From: Glutamicibacter sp. JL.03c
GTDB taxonomy: Bacteria > Actinomycetota > Actinomycetes > Actinomycetales > Micrococcaceae
Assembly: GCF_025854375.1 (NCBI RefSeq)
Contig: NZ_CP107575.1
Location: forward strand, 2,852,001 to 2,916,000
Reading direction: 5' to 3'
Length of the DNA stretch: 64,000 bases
In this document: piece by piece, positions 16,610 to 24,817 of the stretch
How the letters are laid out: each line of letters opens with the position of its first letter
Numbering within the stretch: the first letter of the stretch is position 1
Made by a program: the position numbers and the translations under genes
Notes under the pieces: model-generated
The model's database searches: none
What the model was told of the DNA's origin: nothing
What the model saw: only the letters and a program-made list of their open reading frames with translations

Positions 16610-17689
16610 TCAGGCTCCTTCGTTCATCGCGTGGGCGGCGTTGCTGGCGGGGGTGGACGAGCCGGCATTGGCCGCCGATTCGGCCAAGGCGTTCAGCGGG
16701 AAGTGGCAGGCAGCCTGCTGGTTCCCTGCCGTGGCCCGCAAGGCCGGACGCTGGTCGCGGCAGATCTGGGAGACCAGCGGGCAGCGATCCTGGTAGACGC
16801 AGCCGGCGGGAATCTTGGACAGTTCCGGAGGCGATCCCGGGATGGAGGACAAGCCGCTGCCACGGTGGGCGTCGGTGGGCACCGAATCCAGCAGGCCCTT
16901 GGTATAGGGATGGGTCGGGTTGGCGAACACCTGGGCCACGGTGCCCTGCTCCACCACGTTGCCGGCGTACATCACGCAGACGTCGTCGGCCTGCTCCGCC
17001 ACCACCGCCAAGTCGTGGGTGATGAGCACGACGGCCATATCGGCTTCCCGGCGCAACGTGGCCAGCAGCTCCATGATTTGCGCCTGCACGGTCACGTCCA
17101 GCGCGGTGGTCGGCTCATCGGCGATCAGCAGGCGCGGCGAGAGCGCCACCGCCATCGCGATCAGGATCCTCTGGCGCATGCCGCCGGAGAACTGGTGGGG
17201 ATAGGAGTTGACGCGGGTCTCCGGTTCCGGAATGCCCACGCGGCGCATCAGCTCGATCGCTTCGGCCTTGGCTTGCTTCTTGGACAGGCCCCGGTGGATC
17301 CTGAAGGCCTCCCCCAGCTGGGTGCCGATGGTGTAGACCGGGTTCAGGGCCGTGAGCGCATCCTGGAAGACCATGCCCAGGCCTGGCCCGGCCACGGCGC
17401 GCCGCTCGCGATCGGACATCTGGTTCAGGTCGCGGCCCTCGAGGATGGCTTGGCCCCCGGCCACGTAGGCCACCGAATCCAGCAGCCCGGCCACGGCCTT
17501 GGCGGTCATGGACTTGCCGCACCCGGACTCGCCGAGCAGCGCCAGGGTGCGTCCGGCGGTGGCGGTGAACCCCACCTCGGAGACCACGCGCACCACCCCG
17601 CGGGGCGTGCGGATATCCACATCGAGGTCGATGACTTCCAACACGGTGCCGCCGGTGGCGGCGTTCTTATCTATGGTCAACTGGCTCAT
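16610..17689 (-). CDS. Oligopeptide/dipeptide ABC transporter ATPase (OppD/DppD type)
   Basis: 359 aa. Walker A GESGCGKSMT, signature FSGGMRQRILIAMA and Walker B RLLIADEPTTALD are intact. The C-terminus carries the Opp/Dpp domain with CVYQDRCPLVSQICRDQ. ATG 17689 is preferred over 17704, which overlaps the permease end too deeply. It pairs with the OppF-type ATPase to energise the importer. Confidence 0.92.
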   Translation of the reverse strand: MSQLTIDKNAATGGTVLEVIDLDVDIRTPRGVVRVVSEVGFTATAGRTLALLGESGCGKSMTAKAVAGLLDSVAYVAGGQAILEGRDLNQMSDRERRAVAGPGLGMVFQDALTALNPVYTIGTQLGEAFRIHRGLSKKQAKAEAIELMRRVGIPEPETRVNSYPHQFSGGMRQRILIAMAVALSPRLLIADEPTTALDVTVQAQIMELLATLRREADMAVVLITHDLAVVAEQADDVCVMYAGNVVEQGTVAQVFANPTHPYTKGLLDSVPTDAHRGSGLSSIPGSPPELSKIPAGCVYQDRCPLVSQICRDQRPALRATAGNQQAACHFPLNALAESAANAGSSTPASNAAHAMNEGA

Positions 17690-17693
17690 GATC

Positions 17694-18683
17694 CTACTTC
17701 GCATCCTTGATGGTGCTCTTCTTCATCGATTTCACGGCTTGCTTGTCGACCGTCAGGCGCCAGCGCTGGGCCGGGTCGGTGGCAATGCGCATCCAGGCGG
17801 CCAGCACGTTGGCGGCCACGGCGGTCAGCACGATGGCCAGCCCGGGCAGGATCGACAGCCACCATGCGGTTTGCAAGTACTGGCGCCCCTGGGCGACCAT
17901 CAGGCCCCAGGACACGTCCGGCGGCTGGATGCCAATGCCCAGGAAGGACAGCGAGGATTCGGCCAGCATCACGAAGCAGAACTCCAATGTGGCCAAGGTC
18001 AGCAGGGTCGGGATCACCACCGGGATCACATGGCGGGCGATGATCAGCGTCGGCCTGGTTCCGAAGGTTCGCGCTGCGTCCACAAAGGTCCGCGACTGCA
18101 GTTCTGCCGACTCGGCCCGGGCGGTACGCAGGTACACCGGGATGCGGGTGATGGCCAGGATCAGCACGATGTTCGCTGCCGAGGGCGAGAAGACGAACAG
18201 CACCACCACCGCCAGCAGCAGCGAGGGGAAGGACATGATGATGTCGGCAATGCGCATCGAGATCGTCTCCCGCCGGCCCCGGTGGTATCCGGCCCAGACG
18301 CCCCAGAGCGAGCCGATGACCAGGGCCACGGCCACCGCGGGCACCGCGACCAGCAGCGTGGTGCGGGTGGCCACCACGATGCGGGCCAGCATCGATCGGC
18401 CCAGCGAATCCGAGCCCAGGATGTATTGCCATCCATTGGCCGGGTCGAAGGGCGCCTTGTTGATGAACATCAGATCCTGCTTCACGGCGGTCTCGCCCAT
18501 CAGCACGGGTCCGAAGACCGCCACGAATACCACGAAGAGCAAGAACACCGCCGCGACGGTGGCGAACTTGTCGCGCAGCAGCATCTTGAACATGGAGGGC
18601 TTGCCGGCGCGCAGGGCCTTGCGCGCTTCGGCTTTGGAAGGCAGCACGGCCGTGGCCGCGGCGCCCGTTGCAGTTTCGCTCAT
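17694..18683 (-). CDS. Oligopeptide/dipeptide ABC transporter permease (DppC type)
   Basis: 329 aa. One N-terminal helix (VAAVFLLFVVFVAVFGPVL), a periplasmic loop ending in LGSDSLGRSMLARI, and a five-helix BPD_transp_1 domain whose EAA coupling loop reads ESAELQSRTFVDAARTFG near residues 190-207. ATG 18683 starts 20 bp after the upstream permease stop. A longer frame to 18752 would overlap that gene and lacks domain sequence. Confidence 0.9.
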   Translation of the reverse strand: MSETATGAAATAVLPSKAEARKALRAGKPSMFKMLLRDKFATVAAVFLLFVVFVAVFGPVLMGETAVKQDLMFINKAPFDPANGWQYILGSDSLGRSMLARIVVATRTTLLVAVPAVAVALVIGSLWGVWAGYHRGRRETISMRIADIIMSFPSLLLAVVVLFVFSPSAANIVLILAITRIPVYLRTARAESAELQSRTFVDAARTFGTRPTLIIARHVIPVVIPTLLTLATLEFCFVMLAESSLSFLGIGIQPPDVSWGLMVAQGRQYLQTAWWLSILPGLAIVLTAVAANVLAAWMRIATDPAQRWRLTVDKQAVKSMKKSTIKDAK

Positions 18684-18702
18684 GATAGTTACAGCCCCTT
18701 GC

Positions 18703-19716
18703 CTAGGCGCCGACCGGTGCGGCGGCGCCGGTCTGCTCGTTGTTGTTGGCATCGTGCGATTTCAGCTCTTCCCGGGCCTTGCGGCGCTGGCGGCGCCCGG
18801 CCGAGGGCCGCACCCTCGGGTCCAGCAGCGCGTAGAGCAGATCGATGATGATGTTCAGGATGAAGATGGCCACCGCGGTGACGAACACGCAGGCCTGGAG
18901 CACCGCGAAATCACGCTGCAGGATGGAGTCGATCATCAGCTTTCCGATACCGGGCCATCCGAAGATCGACTCGACCACCACCGCGCCATTGACCAGGCCC
19001 ACGGTGAGGTCGCCGGCGACGGTCAAGGCCGGGGCGGCGGCATTGCGCAGGGCATGCTGGCTGATCACGCGGGCCTGGGTTGCGCCCTTGGCCCGGGCCA
19101 GCTTGATGTAGGGCTCGGACAGCGCCGAGACCATGGCGCCGCGGATGACCTGCACCAGCGTGCCGAACGGCCGCATGACCAGCGTGGCAATCGGCAGCAC
19201 CCAGGCTCCGGCGCCGAGCACGCCGGAGGTCGGCACCCAGCCCAGGGTGATCGCGAAAACCCAGATGCCCACGATGGCCAGCCAGAAGTCGGGAATCGAT
19301 GCGGCGATCATGGAGACGAAGGAGGCGAAGCGGTCCAGCACGCCGTTGGGCTTGAGCGCGGCGATCGATCCGACAACGATCGCCAGCAGGATCGCGATAG
19401 CCATCGTGAACGCGGCCAGCTGCAAGGTGGCAGGGAAAGCACGCAGCGCCATGAGGCCTGCGTCCTCCCCGGTGCGCATGGAAGTCCCGAAATCCAGCTG
19501 CAGCAATCCGCCGAAGTAATCGAGCATCTGGGCCCAGATGGGCTGGTCCAGTCCATTGCGCGCCGCGAAGTCGGCGCGCATTTGCTCGGTGGCATTCAAC
19601 GGCAGGTACAGCGAGGAGGGGTCTCCGGTCATGCGCGCCAGGGCGAAAACACCAATGACCACGACGATCAGCGGTATGGCGGACGAGAGGATTCTCTTGC
19701 GAAGATAAGTCAGCAT
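18703..19716 (-). CDS. Oligopeptide/dipeptide ABC transporter permease (DppB type)
   Basis: 337 aa. The DppB N-terminal pattern (LTYLRKRILSSAIPLIVVVIGVFALARM followed by GDP and an NGLDQPIWAQ segment) and six hydrophobic helices are present, with the EAA loop LSEPYIKLARAKGATQARVISQHALRNA near residues 205-230. It forms the membrane channel with the DppC-type partner. An Arg/Lys-rich C-terminal tail (GRRQRRKAREE) follows the last helix. Confidence 0.9.
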   Translation of the reverse strand: MLTYLRKRILSSAIPLIVVVIGVFALARMTGDPSSLYLPLNATEQMRADFAARNGLDQPIWAQMLDYFGGLLQLDFGTSMRTGEDAGLMALRAFPATLQLAAFTMAIAILLAIVVGSIAALKPNGVLDRFASFVSMIAASIPDFWLAIVGIWVFAITLGWVPTSGVLGAGAWVLPIATLVMRPFGTLVQVIRGAMVSALSEPYIKLARAKGATQARVISQHALRNAAAPALTVAGDLTVGLVNGAVVVESIFGWPGIGKLMIDSILQRDFAVLQACVFVTAVAIFILNIIIDLLYALLDPRVRPSAGRRQRRKAREELKSHDANNNEQTGAAAPVGA

Positions 19717-19764
19717 GGTGCTACGTGCTTTCCTTGTGTGTGGTGGTTCAGCCAGCGTGGCGGG

Positions 19765-21348
19765 CTACTGGCCGGCCGGAGTGACCTCGGCCAGGCGCAA
19801 TTCATCGCCCGAGGAGGAGTTCGGGGTGTAGCTCACGGCCTTGGAGATTCCGAGCATGCCGGTCTGGTGGCTGATGTGCGCGAACTGGACGAGGTTCTCA
19901 TTCTGGTACTTGAAGACCTCCTCGAAGTCCTTCTGCCGTTCCTCGCCGGTGGCGTTGTCGGCCTTTTCGATCAGCTTGTCCATCTGCTCGGTGCCGAAGG
20001 CTGACTGGGCCCCCTTGGTGGTCATGTACTGGTCCACGGTGAAGGCGGCGTCACCGGCCTGGTTGCCGTGCTGGATCATGACCATCAGTGCGTTGTCGGA
20101 CTCGGGGAAGGGGCGTACCTGGTACTTGAGCTGCTGGCTGGTTTCCAGCATTTTCAGATCCACGCTCAGCCCGATGTCGGTGAGGTTCTGCTGGATCACC
20201 TGGGCCAATTCCTGGATGCGGGGGAACTGCGCGGTGCGCACGACGAACTCGATCGGGGCCGAGACATCGGCGCCGTCGGCCTTCGCTTCGGCGACCAGCG
20301 ACTTGGCCTTGTCCATGTTGAATTCCCAGATCGGCAGCGAGGCATTGTGGCCGACCACGCCCTCGGGCACCAGCTGCGAGGCGACCTTGTCGCGGTCCCC
20401 GTAGAGGGATTTGACGATCGTCTCCTGGTCGATGGCGTAGTTGATGGCCTGCCGGACGCGGATGTCATCTAGCGGGGCCGCGTTGTCGTGCATGCGCAGG
20501 GCCACGGTCTCATTGTTCGGGTAGGAGACCCCCAATTCGCCGATATTGTCCTCCGGGCTGAGCCCGGTGGCGATGTCGGCTTCGCCCGCGGTGATCATCG
20601 AGGCGCGCACGCTGGCCTCCGAACGCCACTGGTAATTGGCCTTGGCGAAGGCCGGCTGATCGCCCCAGTACTCGGGGAAGGCCGCGAGATCGATCGACTG
20701 GCCGGCGGTCCAGGTCTCCAGCTTGTAGGGGCCGGTGCCAATCGGCTCGCGCACCTTCTCGGTGGCCGAGGTCTCCGCAGGCACGACCTCCAGGAAGGAC
20801 AGGCGCAAGGGGAGGATCGGGTCCTTCTTCACCGAGGTGACGCTCACGGTGTAGTCGTCGACCACCTTGACATCCAGGTCGTCATCGCCGAAGACATAGC
20901 CTTCGACGTCGCAGCCGATCTTCGAGTTCACGGCCCGGTCGATGGTCGCCTTGGCGTCCTCGGCAGTGAAATCGGAGCCATCGTGGAACTTGACCCCTTC
21001 GCGCAGCTTCAGGGTGTAGGTCTGCTCGTCGTCGCTGCTCCACTCGGTGGCCAGTTTCGGCTCGAGCTCGCCCGAGGTGGGGTTGCGTTCAATCAGCGGC
21101 TCGGTGATGGTGGAGCGGTCGACGATGCCGGTGGAGGTCAGGTTGGAATCGCAGGCTTCGAGCGTTGGCGGCTCCTGCTGCAGGACCACCCTCAAGGTAT
21201 CCGAGGCCGCGGCACTCTGGCCTCCGGCCTCCCCCGAATTGGCCACCGAGCAGCCTGAGAGCGCGGAGGTGCCCAGCAGGGCGCCGGCCGCTACAGCCAT
21301 GGAGATCTTGTAGCGTTTTCCTGAAATTCGTTGCGGATTGAACATCAT
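19765..21348 (-). CDS. Peptide ABC transporter substrate-binding lipoprotein (SBP family 5)
   Basis: 527 aa lipoprotein. A basic n-region (KRYKISM), hydrophobic core and lipobox LSGC near residue 30 predict anchoring by lipidated Cys. Family-5 features follow: LRVVLQQEPPTLEACDSN, the YTLKLREGVKFHDGSDFTAEDA motif near 125, and GTGPYKLETW near 215. AAGGA lies 4 bases before the paired ATGs at 21348/21345. It is first in the operon and captures the ligand, likely a peptide or a nickel/opine-like solute. Confidence 0.9.
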   Translation of the reverse strand: MMFNPQRISGKRYKISMAVAAGALLGTSALSGCSVANSGEAGGQSAAASDTLRVVLQQEPPTLEACDSNLTSTGIVDRSTITEPLIERNPTSGELEPKLATEWSSDDEQTYTLKLREGVKFHDGSDFTAEDAKATIDRAVNSKIGCDVEGYVFGDDDLDVKVVDDYTVSVTSVKKDPILPLRLSFLEVVPAETSATEKVREPIGTGPYKLETWTAGQSIDLAAFPEYWGDQPAFAKANYQWRSEASVRASMITAGEADIATGLSPEDNIGELGVSYPNNETVALRMHDNAAPLDDIRVRQAINYAIDQETIVKSLYGDRDKVASQLVPEGVVGHNASLPIWEFNMDKAKSLVAEAKADGADVSAPIEFVVRTAQFPRIQELAQVIQQNLTDIGLSVDLKMLETSQQLKYQVRPFPESDNALMVMIQHGNQAGDAAFTVDQYMTTKGAQSAFGTEQMDKLIEKADNATGEERQKDFEEVFKYQNENLVQFAHISHQTGMLGISKAVSYTPNSSSGDELRLAEVTPAGQ

Positions 21349-21544
21349 CGTTTCCTTCGCTTCGCGAGTGTGGTCGGCAGCTGAATGTGATCGGCGCCAC
21401 CTTGTCCGTCCCACAAATATTCAGTCCGCCCGCACACCGGGTCAAGGCGCATGACCAGCTTTGGCCGCCATGCGACACGGCCGCCATGCCGCTACAGGAT
21501 GTGAAGCAACTGTGACTTTCCCGACATTTGGCACCAGAATGGGA

Positions 21545-21567
21545 ATCAATACTGAAGCAGTATTGAT
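21545..21567 (+). promoter_or_regulatory. Strong operator-like palindrome before the 2-hydroxyacid dehydrogenase
   Basis: Perfect 10-3-10 inverted repeat ATCAATACTG-AAG-CAGTATTGAT, 54 bp ahead of the ATG at 21621. A second repeat ATGCA-ATC-TGCAT lies at 21570-21582. The remainder of the 272-bp gap to the divergent peptide-binding gene shows no gene. Regulator unknown; the closest is the GntR gene at 22656. Confidence 0.55.
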
Positions 21568-21620
21568 CTATGCAATCTGCATGTTGGACGGCATCAGTGA
21601 GTTCTCCCTACGATGCAGGT

Positions 21621-22583
21621 ATGAGTAACGAGAACCCCATTACCGGCGACCAGATCCTGCGCGTTGGACCGGTGAACCCGGCCGTGGCCGCCATCCTGAA
21701 TGACGAGTTCCAGGCCGCGGTGCTGCCCGGAGCCGATGACCGCGATGCCTGGCTGGAGGAACACGGTGCAGGCATCCGCGTCGCCGTCTGCTCCGGAAAG
21801 ATCGGCGTGGACACCAAGCTGCTGGAAAAGCTGCCGTACCTCGAGGCCATCGTGAATTTCGGTGTCGGCTACGACGCCACGGACGTGGCCCAGGCCAAGG
21901 AACGCGGAATCCCGCTGAGCAATACCCCCGATGTGCTCACCGACTGCGTCGCGGACACCGCGCTGGGACTCTATCTGGATACCTTGCGCCGGCTCAGTGC
22001 GGCCGAGCGCTTCGTGCGGGCTGGAACCTGGGCCAGCGGGCAGAACTTCCCCTTGGCCACCAAGGCCAGCGGCCGCAAGGTGGGCATCCTGGGCCTGGGC
22101 CGCATCGGCCAGGCCATTGCCGACCGGCTTGAAGGGTTCGGCTGCGAGATCCACTACCACTCGCGCAATCCGAAGCAGGATGTCCAGTACCCCTATCACG
22201 CATCGGCTAGGGACCTTGCCGCGGCCACCGAGGTGCTCATCGTGGCCGCCGCCGGCGGACCGGACTCCGCTGGCCTGGTCAATGCGGACGTCATCGAAGC
22301 GGTGGGCCCCGAAGGATTCATCATCAACATCGCCCGCGGCTCGGTCATCGACGAGCCGGCCTTGATCCGCGCGCTGCAAGAAGGCACCCTGGCCGGCGCC
22401 GGCCTCGACGTCTTCGCCAACGAGCCCGAGGTTCCGGCCGAGCTGCTGGAACTCGACTCCGTGGTGCTGCTGCCGCATCTGGGCTCGGGCACCGTGGAAA
22501 CCCGCGCCGACATGACAGCGGTGACCATCGGGAATTTGCGTTCCTTCCTCAAGGACCGCACGCTGCTCACGCCCATCTACTGA
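21621..22583 (+). CDS. NAD-dependent D-2-hydroxyacid dehydrogenase
   Basis: 320 aa. It has the two-domain D-isomer-specific fold: an N-terminal catalytic part with VNFGVGYDATDVAQAKERGIPLSNTPDVLTD (about 90-120), then an NAD-binding Rossmann domain starting KVGILGLGRIGQAIADRL (about 153-170). Catalytic residues are visible in NIARGSVIDEPAL (Arg, about 235), ANEPEVP (Glu) and LPHLGSGT (His, about 284). It interconverts 2-oxo and D-2-hydroxyacids, for example glyoxylate/hydroxypyruvate reductase activity. It converges on the GntR gene and may belong to the hexarate region, where a tartronate or hydroxypyruvate step is conceivable. Confidence 0.87.
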   Translation: MSNENPITGDQILRVGPVNPAVAAILNDEFQAAVLPGADDRDAWLEEHGAGIRVAVCSGKIGVDTKLLEKLPYLEAIVNFGVGYDATDVAQAKERGIPLSNTPDVLTDCVADTALGLYLDTLRRLSAAERFVRAGTWASGQNFPLATKASGRKVGILGLGRIGQAIADRLEGFGCEIHYHSRNPKQDVQYPYHASARDLAAATEVLIVAAAGGPDSAGLVNADVIEAVGPEGFIINIARGSVIDEPALIRALQEGTLAGAGLDVFANEPEVPAELLELDSVVLLPHLGSGTVETRADMTAVTIGNLRSFLKDRTLLTPIY

Positions 22584-22594
22584 CGCAGGGAGCT

Positions 22595-22650
22595 GCGCAA
22601 CGCCGCGAGCGGGGCCGCCGATGCCGGCGGCCCCGCTCGCGGCGTTGCGC
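22595..22650. terminator. Very long perfect convergent terminator hairpin
   Basis: Perfect 25-bp stem (22595-22619 with 22626-22650) around a 6-base loop, almost wholly G+C, between the convergent dehydrogenase and GntR genes. There is no T run, but position and stability fit a shared terminator. Confidence 0.75.
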
Positions 22651-22655
22651 TGCGC

Positions 22656-23375
22656 CTAGCCGAACTTCTTCGGGTGGGCTCCCGATTCGCGTTCCAGGCG
22701 CTTGATGGAATTGGCCAGGTGCTGGCGCATGCTGGAGGCGGCCAGCAGCTGATCGCCCGAGGCGATGGCTTCGCGTATCGCCTCGTGCTCCTCGGCGACT
22801 TGCTGGAGCCGCGGCGAAAGTTCCCCCGACTGCTGGTCGAACCGCTGACGAGGCATCGCGATCATGGCCGGCCCGAGGGTTTCCAGGGCCTGGATGACAT
22901 ATTGGTTCGCCGTCGCCTTGGCCACGGCCAAATGGAATTCGTAGTCGCAGCTCATGGTCTGCGAGGCATTGGACCCCGACGCCCGGAACGCCGCCAGGGC
23001 AAAGTCCATGTCGGCCAGGGCCGCAGAACTCGGGCGCCGGGCCGCGGCCGCCGCGCCCTGGCATTCGACGCCCATGCGGAATTCGAGCAGCTGGCGCCGC
23101 TCCTGAAGGGTGCGCGGAACTTTCCCGGACGGCGAGTCGCTCTCATCGCGCGGCGGCGTCAACGCGAAGCTTCCGGCCCCGCGCCGGGTATATATCAGCC
23201 CTTCGGCCTGGAGCCGGAGGATGGCCTCGCGCACCACCGTCCGCGAGACGCCATGCTGGGCGATGAGGGTATTCTCGCTGGGCAATTTGTCACCGGGGGC
23301 TATCTGCCCGTCGGTAATCATTTCACGCAGCGACTCGACCAGCCGGCTGGTGAGATTCGTCTTGCTCTTCTGCAT
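22656..23375 (-). CDS. GntR family transcriptional regulator, FadR/FCD subfamily
   Basis: 239 aa. N-terminal winged helix (LVESLREMITDGQIAPGDKLPSENTLIAQHGVSRTVVREAILRLQAEGLIYTRRGAG, residues 12-68) and an FCD effector domain with the metal-site elements EFHLAVAKAT and AHHR-like helices. It is downstream of the talarate/galactarate dehydratase on the same strand, with a terminator between them. FadR-type regulators of hexuronate and hexarate genes respond to the sugar acid, so it is the likely repressor of the dehydratase and GntP permease. Confidence 0.88.
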   Translation of the reverse strand: MQKSKTNLTSRLVESLREMITDGQIAPGDKLPSENTLIAQHGVSRTVVREAILRLQAEGLIYTRRGAGSFALTPPRDESDSPSGKVPRTLQERRQLLEFRMGVECQGAAAAARRPSSAALADMDFALAAFRASGSNASQTMSCDYEFHLAVAKATANQYVIQALETLGPAMIAMPRQRFDQQSGELSPRLQQVAEEHEAIREAIASGDQLLAASSMRQHLANSIKRLERESGAHPKKFG

Positions 23376-23389
23376 AGCTCTAAGAATAA

Positions 23390-23420
23390 GCGCGGAAGCA
23401 CGCCACGCATGCTTCCGCGC
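23390..23420 (-). terminator. Terminator after the talarate/galactarate dehydratase
   Basis: 11-bp perfect stem GCGCGGAAGCA/TGCTTCCGCGC with a 9-base loop, followed on the minus strand by a T-rich TTATTCTTA. It lies between the dehydratase stop (23437) and the gntR start (23375). Confidence 0.7.
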
Positions 23421-23436
23421 CGGTTATCGGCTAGGC

Positions 23437-24570
23437 CTAGGCCTGGCCGAACTCCACGGTTTCCAGGGTCCAGGCGCGTGCCTGGTCGCTGAGGGTGAAC
23501 CCCAGGCCCGGGCGGTTAGGCAGGAGCATGCGTCCGCCCTCGGTCTCCAGTCGCTCATTGAACAGCGGGTCCAACCAGTCGAAGTGCTCGACCCATGGCT
23601 CGCGAGGGTAGGTCGCGGCCAGGTGCAGATGGATTTCCATCGCGAAGTGCGGGGCCAGATCCAATCCAGCCTGGTCGGCGAGGGTAGCCAGGCGCAGGAA
23701 CTGGGTGATGCCGCCGACGCGGGGAGCATCGGGCTGGATGATGTCGCAGGCACGCGCCTCGATCAACCGCTCGTGTTCGGCCACCGAAGCGAGCATTTCG
23801 CCGGTGGCAATCGGGGTATCCAGCGCGGCGGCCAGCTGCGCGTGGCCTTCGGCGTCATAGGCATCCAGGGGTTCCTCGATCCAGACCAGGTCGAACTCTT
23901 CGAGACGGCGGCCCATGCGCAGCGCGGTGGCCCGGTCCCACTGCTGGTTGGCATCCACCATCAGCGGAACGTCGGGGCCGATATGCTCGCGCACTGCGGC
24001 CACGCGGCGCAGGTCTTCCTTGCTGTCAGGCAGGCCGACCTTGATCTTGATTCCGCCGATGCCCTCTTCAATCGACTGGGTCGCGCGATCCTTGACCTCT
24101 TCAATGGAAGCGTTCAGGAAGCCCCCGGAGGTGTTGTAGGTGCGCACCGAGTCCCGGTGCGATCCGAGGAACTTGGCCAGCGGCAGACCCGCGCGCTTGG
24201 CCTTGAGGTCGTAGAGCGCGTTGTCAATGGCGGCCAAGGCCTGCGTGGCAACACCGGAACGGCCCACCGAAGCGCCAGCCCACAGCATCTTGGTGTACAG
24301 CTTGGCGATATCGTTGGGGTCTTCGCCGATGATGTTCGCGCCGATTTCCTTCACATGGGCATACTGCGCCGGTCCGCCGCCGCGCTTGGAGTAGGAGAAG
24401 CCCAGGCCCTCATGGCCTTGCTCGGTGGTGATTTCGGCGAAGAGGAACGCCACCTCGGTCATCGGCTTCTGGCGACCGGTGAAGACCTTGGCATCGGAAA
24501 TGGGGGTGGATAGCGGGAGCCGCGCCGTGGAGAACTTGACGTGGCGGATGGCATCAGGGGTGTAGCTCAT
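23437..24570 (-). CDS. L-talarate/galactarate dehydratase (enolase superfamily)
   Basis: 377 aa, Mg-dependent dehydration of L-talarate or galactarate to 5-keto-4-deoxy-glucarate. The sequence closely follows the Salmonella enzyme as I recall it: PISDAKVFTGRQKPMTEVA, the KEIGANIIGEDPNDI region, and LLWAGASVGRSG. The catalytic set is visible: KIKVG (Lys-x-Lys, about residue 175), MVDANQQWD, WIEEPLDAYD, ATGEML and the APHFAMEIHLH histidine near 300. N-terminal capping domain and barrel are both complete. It feeds the kdgD route encoded 7 kb away. Confidence 0.9.
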   Translation of the reverse strand: MSYTPDAIRHVKFSTARLPLSTPISDAKVFTGRQKPMTEVAFLFAEITTEQGHEGLGFSYSKRGGGPAQYAHVKEIGANIIGEDPNDIAKLYTKMLWAGASVGRSGVATQALAAIDNALYDLKAKRAGLPLAKFLGSHRDSVRTYNTSGGFLNASIEEVKDRATQSIEEGIGGIKIKVGLPDSKEDLRRVAAVREHIGPDVPLMVDANQQWDRATALRMGRRLEEFDLVWIEEPLDAYDAEGHAQLAAALDTPIATGEMLASVAEHERLIEARACDIIQPDAPRVGGITQFLRLATLADQAGLDLAPHFAMEIHLHLAATYPREPWVEHFDWLDPLFNERLETEGGRMLLPNRPGLGFTLSDQARAWTLETVEFGQA

Positions 24571-24619
24571 GGGGAGAATCCTTCACAAAAATCCAATGGG
24601 CGCTGCGCGCTCAACCTAC

Positions 24620-24644
24620 AACTTATAGTACAAGCTGATAAGTT
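24620..24644 (-). promoter_or_regulatory. GntR/FadR-like operator before the dehydratase gene
   Basis: Near-palindrome CTTATA-G-TACAAG (24622-24634), the spacing of FadR-subfamily sites, overlaps a larger inverted repeat AACTTAT...ATAAGTT (24620-24626 and 24638-24644). It is 50-75 bp upstream of the ATG at 24570. Assignment to the GntR at 22656 is inferred. Confidence 0.45.
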
Positions 24645-24730
24645 ATCTAACAAGTGATTTCTGCGAGATTCTTCCCGGCTGGACCGCATGGACCCGCCTT
24701 CGCGCGAATGCAGCCGGAGCGCAGGGCGCG

Positions 24731-24774
24731 CCAAAGCCCCCGCCGACTCCTTGGAGTCACGGCGGGGGCTTTGG
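24731..24774. terminator. Terminator after the GntP permease
   Basis: Perfect 15-bp stem (24731-24745 with 24760-24774) whose loop forms a second hairpin ACTCC-TT-GGAGT. It lies 44 bp past the permease stop at 24818. T residues occur only within the stem. Confidence 0.7.
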
Positions 24775-24817
24775 AGGCAGTGCACCGCAGCCGGTGTCAG
24801 CGCGGTGGCATCACCGA

